64,000 nucleotides of DNA from NCBI RefSeq assembly GCF_028640845.1, contig NC_080540.1, positions 137,482,420 to 137,546,419 of the forward strand. The letters run 5' to 3'. The notes below the pieces were generated by a model. That model did no database searches. It was not told the DNA's origin and saw only the letters and a list, made by a program, of their open reading frames with translations. Position 1 is the stretch's first letter; each line of letters starts with the position of its first letter. The position numbers and the translations under genes were made by a program. Source of the stretch: Ahaetulla prasina. Taxonomy: Eukaryota > Chordata > Lepidosauria > Squamata > Colubridae. Below are positions 43,584-56,329 of this stretch, one piece after another.

Positions 43584-44405
43584 CTTTATATAGATATTAA
43601 AGAGAAGCCTTAAGGACATTGAGTCTTGTGGCACAATATCAGGGGGGCCAGGCTTAATCTCTTACACATACACACACCCCTCATAGACATAAACACTGTC
43701 CAGAACTGACCATGGATAAAGGAAAAGAACCAGTGAAGCGTAATGTCTCCCAAACCACTGACCGATCCGAAGGATGCTGTGGTATCAAAGATCACTGAGA
43801 GATGAAGGAGGACAAGGGTATGAATGTATGAGAATAAGGTGGTGGAGGTTCTACTGGACTAATTTCTTAAAGTGATCAGGAGATGAAAGGAATTACTTCT
43901 TTCATTATATATTTTCTTTCTCCTGTAGTCAAAGCCAATAATAATACTCATTGGTCTGTTCTACACTTTCCCTTCACATTTTGTATTTCTGTGTCTTCCT
44001 AGTCTTTCAAGCATCTCTTTTAGGAGGAATGGCTTGAAGAACACTAAATACTTTGACTGAAGAGAAGTGCTGCTATGATAGGGCTACTTTAATCGGGTTG
44101 CAAAAATTCAGCCTCTCTGTCCTTCCAAAAAGATTATGGTAATCCAATGTTGCCTTGGATTTTTGCAGTTCAGATCTATGTGATGGGCAGAATGGACAAA
44201 TTTCACTGTCACAAAAATAATTTTCTGGAATTTTTCTGGCTTTGTAGGAGTTGGAGTTTTGGTTTCTGGAAATCCTTATTTTAAGTCTGATTTACAGTTT
44301 AGTCTTTAGTTTGTGTAGTTCCTACTTCAGAGCAGAGGACAAAAGTGGTGGTAGATTGGGAAACCTGTAGCTTCCAGACCAGCCTTCCAGAAAAGGCTTT
44401 ATGTC

Positions 44406-44630
44406 AGGGGTGGGCAATTTATTTTACCAAGGGTCCGCATAAGAAACTGTAGAGGGCCACTGCTGCTGTGCCCTCGGCTGCTACCTCATCCGCTCCACCA
44501 ATGCCCCGCTGTACCCCTCTGTCGCCATGAGCCAGAGTGGGATCGCCCGTGGGCCTGATGTGGCCTGTGGGTTGTAAAATCTCCAGGACGGCTGTATGTA
44601 GTTCTGGGGCCTCAGATTGTCGACCCCTAA
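44406..44630. mobile_element. hAT-like MITE with degraded right end
   Basis: The left end CAGGGGTGGGCAATTT is a typical hAT terminus. The right end GATTGTCGACCCCT is degraded and no clear 8-bp duplication remains. Confidence 0.5.
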
Positions 44631-45159
44631 AGGATTTAGCCTTGCACCCAGAGCATCCACATCATTGTGCAAAAATCATGAACCTTAAAAAAGATGCTGA
44701 TCATTGATTAAGATAATTTATAAATATCTCAGTCCCGATTGGACTGTTTTAGTTTTCTCCTCCCTGCTGCATTGAGAGGAATGGGAACAAAAAAAACCCC
44801 TATCTATTGGAAGATCATAGGAGTTTTGGAAAATGTCATCTTCTTTTATTGCTTCATTTAATAATGTCTGCATATTAATAGTGAAATCAAATAGCATTAG
44901 GGAAACTGCCAACTTCTAATTGCATCCATTTTCTTATCTTTCTCTAGCATGATGTGCAAAATACAGTTTTCACTCTTTCCTGGGTTGCCTTCAAGTGTAT
45001 CTGGGTGATACGGAGGAGACCCAGGAGTGCAAGGCATCTGCTTTGCTTGCTGCTTGCTGAATATCAGTATTGCATCAAGGAGATGATCTTCGTGTTTCAC
45101 TAGGTACCTCAGAAACTCAATGCAAATTCTGATTTTGTTTTGTTCTATATATTCTATAG

Positions 45160-45347
45160 CAGTGGCCCCCAACCTTTTGGGCACCAGCGACCGGTTCTGT
45201 GGGGAGAGATTTTTCTGCAGACCGGAGGGGGCATTGTTTCGCATGCTGCCTGCATCCCACGGATGGGGTTTCGCTTGTTTGCGCAGCCTGGTTTCTGGCA
45301 TGCCGCAGCCCAGTCCCGGTCCACAAACCAGTGGTTGGGGACCCCTG
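45160..45347. mobile_element. hAT-like MITE, 188 bp
   Basis: The ends are CAGTGGCCCCCAACC and GGTTGGGGACCCCTG, flanked by TTCTATAG (45,152-45,159) and TTCTACAA (45,348-45,355), 6 of 8 identical. Confidence 0.72.
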
Positions 45348-46337
45348 TTCTACAAGCTTTGATGCGTTGTTCATAATGTAACACAAAAAGAAGGTGGGAA
45401 GCATACTTCATAGAGAACATGCCTTTATTCTGTTACACTAGACAATTCTAACCAAATCTAATGCACATGGGAATTGCAGCAAAGGCTTCCATGATAAAAG
45501 GTGTGACTTCTTATGAATTTCTTGGATCTTGGTGTATCTTGGCTTTAGAAATGATCACATTCTTTCCTATCTGTCCTATATATTAAAATGAGTTTTATTC
45601 TATAATTAGAACAGCAATGATTTAGATGCAATTAATCATTCATTTGCCAGTTTGATTGTGCAAGAACCATGTGCCATATGTTCTTTTGGAGCACACGTTG
45701 AAAGACTGTGTTATGCAACTGTCCATAAAACAGTGTTGTCCCATTTTTACCCAGTAGGTGCACTTCATATTGTTTGGTTAATGTTTTTTTTAATGTAGAG
45801 TTAGATTTAATTTTGTCTTGGATCATGAAATTTGTTTACAAAAAGATGCTCCTGTTACGAGGACTGTTTTCCCCTAGCATGTTGGCCACTGAACATTGCT
45901 GTTGTGTAGCAGGAACTATCCATTATTCAAGCCAGACAACTATTTGCATCCTATTTGGTTCCCTATCCTTCCTCCTTCTCTACACACTCCCTGTATTGTA
46001 CCGCTGAAGAATTTATTTCCCCCAGAATTAATTTATTAGGACATCAGCTTTGAACTGATCACTGGCATTGAGGACTACAGTATTACCTCTCTCCTGTAAG
46101 TGTATGATGCCTACTCCATGTTGTAGTAGATGAGCACCATGATGAATAGATTTGAATAGGACAGTCTAAAATCCTTACCCAAAAGCCATCAGAAATACAT
46201 ACTGTTCATACTTACAGTTCCAAACTCTGTTTTGATTGCATTAATTTTTAACAAGATTTAACCAGGGTTTATTTTATTTTACATACTAAATTAACCGAAT
46301 AATTCACATGCCGTATGTTTAAATACTTACCTCTATA

Positions 46338-46985
46338 GAGGTAGTCCTCCATTAACAGTGGCAATGGATACAGAATATCCATCAATAAGTGTTGTGGTTA
46401 GAAAATACAATGTTACAAGTCTGCATTACTTAGCAATGGCAATCCTGGCACTTCCTGTTGCCATTGTTAAATGAGGACCAAAGGTCATTGAGGACCTCCT
46501 TGCAACTTATTGCTAGTTTCCAACAAGCACAGTCAATGGGGAAGCCAGCTGGACATTGCAAGTCCCAGGCTGGCAGGCAGGTACATGGCATGATACAAGC
46601 ATGGCAGGGTGAGGAATGTCTGCTGCAGTGTGTGGGAGGATGTGTGAGGGACCAGCAAGGCACAGCATGAGCACCTCAGGGCTGGGAGTGGCTGTTGCAG
46701 CCTGGCAGAGACTTACCCAAGCAACATGCAAACTTTCCTGCTGGCTTCCCCATTGAGTTTGCTTGTGGGAAGCTGGTTGCAAACGGTGATCAATGATCAT
46801 GTGGACTGCAGAATAACTGCAACCATGGTAAGTGTGAGCCAGTTGCCAAGCACTTGGATTGGGATCACGTGATTGCATGGGTGCTGGGACAATTAGAACT
46901 TTGAGGATCTATCGTAAGTACCCACTCATTCAGTGCTGTCATAACTTGGAACAGCTGCTGAACAAGTGGCAGTTAATACTATCTG
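46338..46985 (+). mobile_element. Long variant of TA-flanked MITE family A, 648 bp
   Basis: Preceded by TA and begins GAGGTAGTCCTCC; ends AATACTATCTG followed by TA. The middle contains an inverted pair around ATGGGGAAGCCAGC (about 46,538 and 46,745), giving a longer subfamily shared with 49,625-50,098. Confidence 0.6.
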
Positions 46986-47114
46986 TACTTATTTTATAAC
47001 AAAAAGAGAAACCTCATTTGAATTGTGCTCAACTTCTGATGACTTCATGGACATGCCTTTGCAGTATTCATTTACATTGTGTGCGTTTGTGTGCATTGTG
47101 TGTATGTTTATGTG

Positions 47115-47490
47115 TATTTTTGTGTGCCAAGTCAGTATTGACTTCTGGTAGCTCCCTGAAAACAAGTCCCAGTAGTCTTCTTGGAAATATTTTTTTTGGG
47201 AGCTGTTTGCCATCGTCTCCTTCCTAAGGAGAGATCAACTGGCCCAAGGTTACCCACCTGGCTTTGTGCCTAAGGAAGGATTAGAACCAGTGCTGGGATT
47301 CAGCCAGTTCGCACCACTTCGGGAGAACCGGTTGTTAAGTGTCTGAGCAGCTTGGCAAACCGGTTGTTGGAAGAAATCATTAGGGCAGAGAACCGGTTGT
47401 TAAATTACTTGAATCCCGCCACTGATTAGAACTCATGGTCTCTCAGTGTCTACCCTGATGTCTTAAACACTGGACTAAACACGATCTCTT
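47115..47490 (-). mobile_element. tRNA-derived SINE, minus orientation, split by a hAT MITE
   Basis: On the minus strand: head GTTTAGTCCAGTGTTTAAGAC, a B-box-like GAGTTCTAATCC split by the MITE, and a 3' part ending near CAGAAGTCAATACTGAC. The 3' part resembles the BovB-derived tail of squamate SINEs. Family assignment (Sauria-SINE-like) is by recollection. Confidence 0.6.
47288..47424. mobile_element. hAT MITE (AACCGGTT family), 137 bp, nested in a SINE
   Basis: The ends are CAGTGCTGGGATTCAGCC and TTGAATCCCGCCACTG, with perfect duplications ATTAGAAC at 47,280-47,287 and 47,425-47,432. Same family as 36,305-36,441, in reverse orientation. Confidence 0.92.
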
Positions 47491-49300
47491 ATTTTTTATA
47501 TTAGTTTATTACATAAACAGATTATTGATTCCATGAGTAGATTATTTGAATCATGACTGTTAGTCCTATTATAGTATTTTGGCAATTAAGTCTGACATAT
47601 CTGTATGTGTATAGAACTTGATATATAGAATCCACCATAAATACTTATGGGATATGATTTTTTAGTTAACCGAAGAACTATAGCGTAATGAAAAATGCTA
47701 GATTTTACATTTTTGATGTCCAGCATGACAACAGAGAAAATTAACTTTTCATGTTTATAAATTACATTGTTAAACAATAAGCAACCTTTTTGTGACCAGG
47801 AACTCTGTTGGCTAGGTTTTTTAAAAAATAAATTTGGTCCCCTGAGGTTACAGAAATCATCATACTCAAAATAGTGATTTCACTGGAGAAGATGTAGGTA
47901 AAAATTTCAAGCTGTTTTTAGACTGAAATTAAATATTAAGTAAAACATATTACATGTATCTGATTATAAAACATTCCACATAGAAATTTTGCAAAAAGTC
48001 TCTTGGAGGGGGAAACTGCCTTTTTTTTTGGGTGGTGGAGAAGGAGGTTCATTCCATTAAAATCATAATAATGACAACTTAGAATGTGAAGATCCAAAAA
48101 TAGTTGCGGGAAGAATCCAGGGTTCTGTAGTGACAGATGATTTCTTTAAAAAAAAAAAATCACTACTCACTTAAAGTTCAGGAGTTTTCCCCAGAATGCT
48201 GAATTTGCCTCCCATACTCTTGTCAAAATGAAAAATGAGATTCTTTAGATTCCAGAGCTTTCCTCAGGGAATACTTGAGACGGGTGGTATACAACATCTC
48301 TCTATGCCTATTCAAATAGGTCTATAATTATAGTCAGTGAGACAATTGTTCCTGATATCATGTGCATTGCAGCATTACAGAGTAGGTAGTGCCTATAAAT
48401 TTAAAAAGATTGCTCTTGTGCAGATTGTGGAGACGAAAAGGAACCTGAAAAATAAGAACTGTATAACATTCCGTTCAAAGCGAAGAATTATTGGGGGGAG
48501 GAGACAAATCACATTTCAAGTGAATCATGTGAGCTAAAAAACTAAAGTCAGGAGATAGCTGCTTTTTAAAGTTTAAAAATGTGGTGCCTACTTTAAATGA
48601 GCAATCTAGAATAATAATTTACATAATTATACAGAAGCAGTTATCAACATGTGAGCGCTTTCATCTAGAATAATAACTGCTTATATGTGTCGAAAATGAA
48701 ATTGTAATTATTTTACTAAAAATATAGTGGATGTTGTTCTCTATGATACAGCTGAAGAAAAATCGGGCTTGCTTTAGGGTATGTATGGAACAGTAATTTT
48801 AAAATTACACAAATTAACAGTGAATGGTGTCATTATTCATAAAATGGAACCCCACAAGTGGGAGGCAGGCAGATTGTCAGGTGTTCAGAAATGTCTGGGA
48901 GAGTGAACTTTTCCTCTTTTACTTCGACAGGGAAAAGTTGACTGCATGACCATATATCAGTTCATATTATGAAGAGGTAGTGGTGAAGGAAAGAACAACC
49001 ATGATGATTGGAACCACTGCACCTCATAGAAAGATCAAAGAAGTAGCGCCTCTGTCATTCTTTGCAGACATAAATGGTTGATAAAGCAATTGCTTCAGTG
49101 AAGAGTGTCACCAGTAGATGATGATAATGCAACGATAGTTTCAACAATGCGCAAGTGTCATCTATGCTTAGCGTGAATAATGGATCTTGCAAGGGGAGAG
49201 GTACTAGATAGTAATTGCAGAATTACGACTATACAGAATTACGATAATTGACGACTAATTCAGCAACTGTTTGACGTTGTGGACAAATGGCACTACTGGT
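47491..49300. other. No gene recognised
   Basis: AT-rich intronic sequence without clear transposon ends. Confidence 0.4.
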
Positions 49301-49304
49301 GAGC

Positions 49305-49551
49305 GGTCCTTGGTGCTCTCTGAGCTTGCTTGTTTTCTTGCATAAATTTCATTACCTAAATAGGTAACATCATCAGTGGTAGAAAAGGGAGGGGTTTATA
49401 GTCTATAAATTCTATAAACAGAGAACAAACCCGTCTATAAATTAAAATATTCTATTCTATTCTATTCCCTTCTAGCACTGATGATGTAATCTAGTTTGGG
49501 TAATGAAACGACTGCAAGAAAACAAGCAAGATCAGTGAGCACCAAGGACTC
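49305..49551. repeat. Foldback with head-to-head hammerhead-like motifs, Penelope-LTR-like
   Basis: Left arm 49,305-49,383 and right arm 49,470-49,551 are inverted copies (TCCTTGGTGCTCTCTGAGC versus GAGCACCAAGGA). Each carries CTGATGA, hairpin, GAAA: minus strand at 49,370-49,376 and 49,347-49,350; plus strand at 49,478-49,484 and 49,505-49,508. The cleavage triplet position is mutated in both (TTTA; CGAC in place of CGTC). A short (ATTCT)n lies between the arms. Confidence 0.55.
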
Positions 49552-49624
49552 CTAATTTCAACCCTGAGCTACAAATATTCTCCTTTATTGACACTACTGG
49601 TCCTTGAAGTTCTGCCTATACCAG

Positions 49625-50098
49625 TGATCTGGTCACATGGCAACCGTGTCACACTTATGACAGTTGCAACATCTACTGTCACATGATTTCAATATTCAGC
49701 CTTCCTTGCCAGCTTCCCATCAGCAAAGACAATGGGAAAGTTGGCAGGGAAGGTTGCAAGTCACTTGGGTAATTGTCCCCCACCTTGCAATAGCCATCCC
49801 AAGACCCCCATGCTTGTGTTGTGCCACAGCGGCCCCTTGTACACCCTCCCCCACCTGCCTGATAGCATGTTTATGAGTTGCAATTTCCTGCTGGCTTCCC
49901 AATTGACTATTTGAGGCTGGCAGGAAGTTTCAAGAAGGTCCTTGCTTAATGATACATGATCCTCATTTAACAACAACCATGAGGAGTGTGAGGTTTGCCA
50001 CTGCTAGGCGATGTAGTCACATAATGTCACATTTTACAATTCTGTCACTCAGCAAAGGAAATTCCAGTTCCAATCACCATAATTAACCGAGGCCTACG
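49625..50098 (+). mobile_element. Degraded long variant of MITE family A
   Basis: Shares ACAATGGGAAAGTTGGCAGG and GCTGGCTTCCCAATTGAC blocks with 46,338-46,985, and ends in AACCGAGGCCTACG followed by TA. Confidence 0.5.
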
Positions 50099-50724
50099 TA
50101 TATATGTTTGATTCATGAGGACTTGGTAGCCAGTGTATAATCTGAATAGGCCAAGAAACTAGGGATTTCTCTGCCTATTTCATTCACCGAACAAGGTACT
50201 GGAGATTTATTTAAAATATTGTCAATGCATCACAGTTGTGTCATGCATCTGTAAGCAGGCATTCAGACACACACACACAGACAGACAGACAGAGGTGTGT
50301 GATAGGTGTTTCAAGAAGGGTGGACAAATGTGTTGGATATGTAAATGTTTTGATGGAACATAAATGTCCAAAAAATCTTGTCTCACAGTTCAGAGAAGTT
50401 TCCATCGCCATGTGAATTAGAATCCTAATCCTAATTTTGCTCTGTGCTATTTTGATGATAAAACAAGTCAACTATTTGTAGCTATGTGCAGCAGAAAAAT
50501 ATATTGATTTTCCTGTGAAATGCAGCTAAAGTGAAAATTACAAAATAAGTAAGTTTGCAATAAATAATTAAATACATAAAATTAGAATTATATGCAGCAG
50601 CAAAAAAAAAATAGAGCTAGAAGTAAAATACTTTTTTGCAGGATATAACTCATAATGTGAGGAGAGCCAAACTAACCCTACTATAAACTTTGCAAGAAAA
50701 CTGCCACAATGTCAGGGTACTGAC

Positions 50725-52945
50725 TGCACTGATTCGAATGTTTTTGAAAGTACCTCTGCAGACTTAGATGAACTCACAGGTACTGTAACATCATATGTCA
50801 GCTTCTGTGAAGACCTATGTGTACCGATCAGGAACTCGTGAATATACAGTAACAACAAACCTTGGTTCACAGCTAAACTTAAGCAGTTACTTAAGCTAAA
50901 CTTAAGCAGCTATGTCGTTCCAAAGAGGAAGCCTAGAGAAAAGATGATAAAATACTGTACAATCAGGCCAGAAATGTATTAAAAAGGGAGATCGGAGCAG
51001 CAAAAAAAAGCTACTCTGAAAAGCTAAAGAATCAGTTCTCAACAAATGAACCAGCAAACATGTGGAAAACTCTTAAAAATATCATCGGTTATGGCAAACC
51101 TCCTTTGCAGGCTGAAGGAAATCAACAACTGGCAGATGACCTTAACGTGTTTTACTGCAGGTTTGAAAGGAAACTACAGCCACCTATCTCCACAACCCCC
51201 ATCTCAGACACACCAACAACAGCCAAGTCTCCTACAACTGACCCCATCCCATTGGGTTCACAACCCCTAGTGATCACAGAAAAGGAAGTGCAGGACCTAT
51301 TTCACAGACAAAAGCCAGGAAAAGCTCCAGGCCCAGACAAGATAACTCCTCCATGCTTAAAAGTCTGTGCTGACCAATTGGCCCCCATCTTCACCCATAT
51401 CTTCAATAAATCACTAGAGATGTGCTATGTTCCTTCTTGCTTCAAACACTCTACCATCATCCCAGTGCCGAAGAAGCCCACCATCAAGGAACTGAATGAC
51501 TACAGCTCAGTTGCTCTAACATCTGTAGTTATGAAAACCTTAGAAAGGATAATGCTGTCCCACTTGAAAACCATCACGGATCCGCTGTAAGACCCCCTGC
51601 AATTTGCATACCGAGCAAATAGATTGACAGATGATACTGTTAATATGGCTCTGCACTACATCCTAGAACATCTTGAATCTCCAAAGACCTACGCAAGGGT
51701 CCTCTTTGTAGACTTTAGTTCAGCATTTAACACCATCATTCCAGACATTCTTCTAACTAAGCTAAACCAGCTAGCGGTACCTGAACATACTTGTAAATGG
51801 ATCATTAGCTTCCTAATAGACAGAAAGCAGCAGATTAAGCTGAGCAGAATCACATCAGATACTGTACAGTTAGCACAGGGGCCCCACAAGGCTGTGTGCT
51901 CTCTCCACTTCTCTTCTCTCTATATATACCAATGACTGCATCTCAAATTATCCATCTGCTAAACTAGTGAAGTTTGCAGATGACACAAAAGTGATCGGTC
52001 TCATTCAAGACAATGATGAATCCACATACAGACAGGAGGTTGAACAACTAGCCTCGTGGTGCGACCAGAACAGTCTGGAACTGAACACACTCAAAACCAT
52101 AGAATTGGTGGTGGACTTTGGGAGAAACCCTCCCATACTCCCATTGTAATCTCTTACAATATTAGACAACACAGTATCAACAGTAGAGACCTTCAAATTT
52201 CTAGGTTCTACCATATCTCACGACCTAAAATGGACACCCAACATCAAAAACATCATCAAAATCAAAATCTAAATAATAAATAATAAAATAATAATAAAAA
52301 AACACCACAAAAAATGTTCTTTCTGCGTCAACTCAGAAAACTCAAACTGCCTAAGGCACTGCTGATCCAGTTCTACAGAGGAAATATTGAGTCTGTCATC
52401 TGCACCTCTATAACTTTCTGGTTTGGTTTTGCAACCCAACAAAACAGACACAGACTTCAGAAGATAATGAGAACTGCAGAAAAAACAATTGCTACCAACC
52501 TGCCTTCCATTGAGGACCTGTATACTGCACGAATCAAGAAGAGGGCCGTGAAAATATTTACAGACCCCTTGCATCCTGGACAAACTCTTTCAACTCCTAC
52601 CCTCAAAAGGATGCTACAGAGCACTGCACATCAGAACAACTAGACACAAGAACAGTTTTTTCCCTGAACACCATCACTCTGCTAAACAAATAATTCCCTC
52701 AACACTGTCAAACTACTTACTAAGTCTGCATTACTATTAATCTTCTCATCGTTCCTATCACCCATCTCCTCCCACTTATGACTGTAACTCTGTTGCTGGT
52801 ATCCTTAAGATTTATATTGGCTGTTTTCCTATGATTAACATTAAGTGATTCTTGACAAATGTATCTTTTATGTACACCAAAATCATATGCACCAAGACAA
52901 ATTCCTTGTGTGTCCAATCACACTTGGCCAATAAAGAATTCTATT
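50725..52945 (+). mobile_element. L3-type (CR1 group) LINE, longest copy, 5'-truncated
   Basis: Begins inside the endonuclease-RT linker (collinear with 97-417) and runs through RT to the 3' terminal block CAAATTCCTTGTGTGTCC, TTGGCCAATAAAGAATTC, with only one ATTCT unit left. It contains a near-duplicate around ACTTAAGCAG at 50,876-50,910. It is the reference copy for all L3 fragments in this window. Confidence 0.9.
51060..52643 (+). pseudogene. L3-type LINE ORF2 reverse transcriptase, broken
   Basis: RT blocks are recognisable in order but spread over several frames: KPGKAPGPDKITP (RT finger region), PVPKKPTIKELNDY, a stop after ITDPL at about 51,588, then TYARVLFVDFSSAFNTI (motif A, with the catalytic Asp) in 51,624-51,935. 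A frame change follows before KFADDTKVIGL (motif C FADD, from about 51,967). The C-terminal region FLRQLRKLKLPKALLIQFYR (52,314-52,643) is in yet another frame. The G of the PQG block is damaged (GPHKAVC). At least one stop and three frame changes rule out activity. Confidence 0.88.
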
Positions 52946-52967
52946 GAAAGGTCAAAAAGCTATAAAA

Positions 52968-52968
<1 letters not shown>

Positions 52969-53007
<39 letters not shown>

Positions 53008-53022
53008 TGTGTGTGTGTGTGT
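52969..53022. repeat. (AC)n directly joined to (GT)n, self-complementary
   Basis: About 18 AC units switch to about 9 GT units at 53,004/53,005, making a perfect dinucleotide palindrome centre. Confidence 0.93.
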
Positions 53023-53479
53023 ATGTAATGGCATAAAAATGGGCAAATTAACCCATCTTCTTACTGTGATACCATATCAGATATATATAGTGATCACTGG
53101 GCTCTTAATAGTTGCTGAAATTCTAAAGTTAAGATAAATATACTACTGTCAGCCCTACTAGGTAGATCAGATCATGAAATCAACTCAACAGGAAGGCAAA
53201 AAACTCTTCATTTTTTGAGGTTGGCTATAATAACAAAATCTTGCACCTCCTTCTCCTGCTTATAATTCAGTGAATTAGGGAGGTGTTCTTTTCAGAAATA
53301 TTTTTTTTACCATTTTCCCACTTGGGTGAATTTAGTTTAAATCAAATACAGAAATAGATTAATTTCAAACAGAAACAAAAATTTAAAAATCTCAGAACTA
53401 AAGGGGAAAATTACAAAGAGAAAAAGTTTTGTATATACCAGTCTTTTAAACCTGGCCTCTCCAGAGACATTGGACTTCA

Positions 53480-53642
53480 TAGAATTCTTGATGAACGTAT
53501 CTTTTCTTTTATGTACACTGAGAGCATATGCACCAAGACAAATTCCTTGTGTGTCCAATCACACTTGGCCAATAAAAAATTCTATTCTATTCTATTCTAT
53601 TCTATTCTATTCTATTCTATTCTATTCTATTCTATTCTATTC
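53480..53642 (+). mobile_element. L3 LINE 3' end with (ATTCT)n tail
   Basis: The terminal block TTCCTTGTGTGTCCAATCAC ends in about 12 ATTCT units at 53,579-53,642. Confidence 0.9.
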
Positions 53643-53719
53643 ATTGCCTATCTTCCCAAGCTACTATATTAACCTTCTAGTTTTATATAATGTGTACAAC
53701 TCATCTCAGAAACATTTGT

Positions 53720-54320
53720 TTGTTTGTTTGCTTGGTTTATACTGCCAACCGTCTCACAAAACATGACCCTGAGGGGCATACAACATATTCACAACTAAAA
53801 CCATAAAATGAACCACTTAAATAAAGGCTAAAAAATGCAGGAGAACCCAGTCATTTAGCACTACCTAATCATTTTGCAGGCTTTCCATGAGATGTCCCAA
53901 GTCTGATAGAAAAGCAAGAGCCTTCTGAAAGGCAGATAGGAATGGGGCCAATCTCACTTCAGGAAGGGTTCCATAAGATGGAAGCAACAGCAGACAGGGT
54001 AGGTTATCTGGATTCCACTAGGTGAAACTCTTTGGGAGATGGGATCTGCAAGTATACCCGTCCTGCTTAATCTGATTATTAAACCAATTTATATTGCCAC
54101 CCAACTACCAGAAGGAACTCTGAGCAGCAAATAAAAGACAATTGGAGCAAAAGAACACACAGTTCAGCAAGCTGCTTTTCTGGCTGGTTCATACTTCACT
54201 TTAAACCATCAATAAACAAGGCATAAAAGTCGATAGATCAACTTCCCTAGACTTGCCACCACCAGATATATGAACTACAACTTGCTACAGTAACTATTTT
54301 GCAGCTGAAATTGGGAGAGC
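53720..54320. mobile_element. Decayed LINE-like 3' region
   Basis: Begins GTTTATACTGCCAACCG, a LINE-end-like phrase. A second similar end (TTTATATTGCCACCC) lies near 54,090. There is no open frame. Confidence 0.4.
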
Positions 54321-54330
54321 CCATGATATA

Positions 54331-54560
54331 TAGAATTCTTTATTGGCCAAGTGTGATTGGACACATAAGGAATTTGTCTTGGTGTATACGCTCTCAGTGT
54401 ACATAAAAGAAAAGATACCTTCATCAAGAATCATAAGGTACAACACTTAATGATAATCATAGGGTACAAATAAGCAATCAGGAAACAATATCAATATAAA
54501 TCATAAGGATACAAGCAACAGAGTTATATAACTGTTATATGGTAGCAGTTATTGTTTTAC
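54331..54560 (-). mobile_element. L3 LINE 3' end, minus orientation
   Basis: GAATTCTTTATTGGCCAAG and GGAATTTGTCTTGGTG are the reverse complement of the terminal block. The 3' UTR continues to about 54,560. Confidence 0.85.
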
Positions 54561-55850
54561 AATGTTAAGATAAGACTCTATCTGTACAGCCTAGAGATAG
54601 ATTATAAGGAAAAGAGTAAAAAACATCCTACAGGAATGCTACTGTTCAAATCCAATTGAAAGAGAGCTGCTCCTTTCTGCTAAGCACAAGGTTGCTTTCG
54701 TGTGTGTGTGTGTGTGTGTACATACGCATGCACAAAGTACACTTATATATGCACTTATAAGTTAAGCCTAATTATAGGATAAATGAAGTTGGTAATTTAA
54801 ATGACACATTTGTTAATTATCTCTTTCATCCCTTAATAAAAGAATACTTTGAAAGGTCTGGAGATTGGAGTTGTATTTTTGAAAAATAGTTGTGTAAAGC
54901 CAAGAGGAGTTGTCCTTAACATTATTTTTGCTTAACCTTTCTTAAGTGGATGTCCATTAATTAACAATGCATTTCTTTGAAGTAGAATAAAACCTTTCTT
55001 TTCTCCACCCTTCACTTTACTGTTATACTGATTTTCATATTTTTTCAGTGTAACACCACTTCTCCTTTTCTTAGAGGGCTTGTGTTTTGCATTACTTTCA
55101 ATATTTTTGGCAACCAGATTAAAGGAGTAACAATCCCAAAGTGTTGAGTAGTAATACCAAGGAAATGTAGAGCAATGGAACACAACCAAAACTCCTTTCA
55201 ACCTCTAATTAAAAGGTTTTTATGTTTTTCCTTTTTTTCCAAGTTCTTTCTAGTATATAGAAAGCTATGCCAATGGGAAAAAAATGTGGGTGATTTGATG
55301 GAACAAAATTCAATCAAAAGTATTTTTTGCTTTCATTAATCAGTAGATGCTGTTTTCTCTTAATAATCTGTGCTGCATTCATATAAGCAAAGAGACTGTT
55401 ATAGAAGCCTGTGTTTTTCAAGACTCTGAATCAGCCTTCCTCAATTTCCTCCAGTTTTGGGATTGATAGTTTCCATCATGTCTATCCTGACTTGGGCATA
55501 ATGGAAATTACACCTTCACATATCTGGAAGGCTTAGTTGCTTTTCTTGATACTGAAACTTTCTGCTTGACAAAATGGTATAAATCCACATTGGGGAAATA
55601 GGTCTATTGATTAAAAATATGCAACAGTATTTAAGATTGATATACTGCACATTATACACTGCAATTTGTAGAGACAAATCTTCAAAGGAATATTCACTTT
55701 AATTCAGCTGTACTGAAGATCCATATTGCAACTTGAACTATCATTTTGTAGCATATTCAGTTGATATTCCTTTTCAAAATTACGTAGCAAATAAATTCTC
55801 TAATATCCATCCAGGAGCTGGTAAAAGCATAAACAAGTGTGGATAGGGAT
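54561..55850. other. No gene recognised
   Basis: AT-rich intron with a (GT)n run at about 54,701-54,719. The rest is unrecognised. Confidence 0.4.
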
Positions 55851-55869
55851 GTGGCAGTATGCTAACAGC

Positions 55870-55950
55870 TGAGTCCTTGGTGGTCTCTGAGCTTGGTTGC
55901 TTTCTTGCAGGTGTTTCAGTACCAGACTAGGTAACATCATCAAGGCTAGC
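55870..55950 (-). repeat. Third hammerhead-like Penelope fragment, degraded
   Basis: Reverse complement of the 49.3-49.5 kb arm (TCCTTGGTGGTCTCTGAGC, GTTTCAG, GGTAACATCATCA). The core on the minus strand is TTGATGA (55,937-55,943), hairpin, GAAA (55,914-55,917). Both the core C and the cleavage triplet are mutated. Confidence 0.5.
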
Positions 55951-56189
55951 CGTATTGCTAGGTAACACTTTTGCCAATTTGCAGTATTTGCTAATTTGCA
56001 GTATTGCTACCATAATATGCCAACAGTTTTTTCTATTATCTTTTACCTTGACCCTTTCCTATCTTATTTTCGACAATGCTTTCTATTTTGATTTCAGAGT
56101 TGGAAATTCCTTCCTCCCCTCCAGTGAGGAATCCCAATCTATTCTTTCGCTTCATTTAGTTCTTTTTTCCTCTTCATCTCTCAGACCCT

Positions 56190-56327
56190 CATATCTCCTC
56201 CAATCTTGCCTCATTCCTCAGACAATACTCTCCCTCATATCGCCTCCAATCTTGCCTCATTCCTCAGCCAATAATCTTCCGCATATCTCCTCCAATCTTG
56301 CCTCATTCTTCAGCCAATACTCTCCTT
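56190..56327. repeat. 46-bp minisatellite, 3 copies
   Basis: Tandem units at 56,190-56,235, 56,236-56,281 and 56,282-56,327 share CATATCTCCTCCAATCTTGC and CTCATTCCTCAG. The period is not a multiple of three, so the overlapping 136-codon frame is not a repeat protein. Confidence 0.88.
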
Positions 56328-56329
56328 CC

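Noticed and set aside
45117..45420. Five overlapping ORFs of 60-95 codons
   Set aside because: They cover a GC-rich hAT-like MITE; all frames are open by composition, none has a motif.
47115..47490. tRNA gene
   Set aside because: Only A/B-box-like SINE promoter sequence is present; no cloverleaf, and it is interrupted by a transposon.
56190..56327. Possible CRISPR-like or repeat-protein array
   Set aside because: Three direct 46-bp units with no spacers; the period is not in frame; the genome is eukaryotic.
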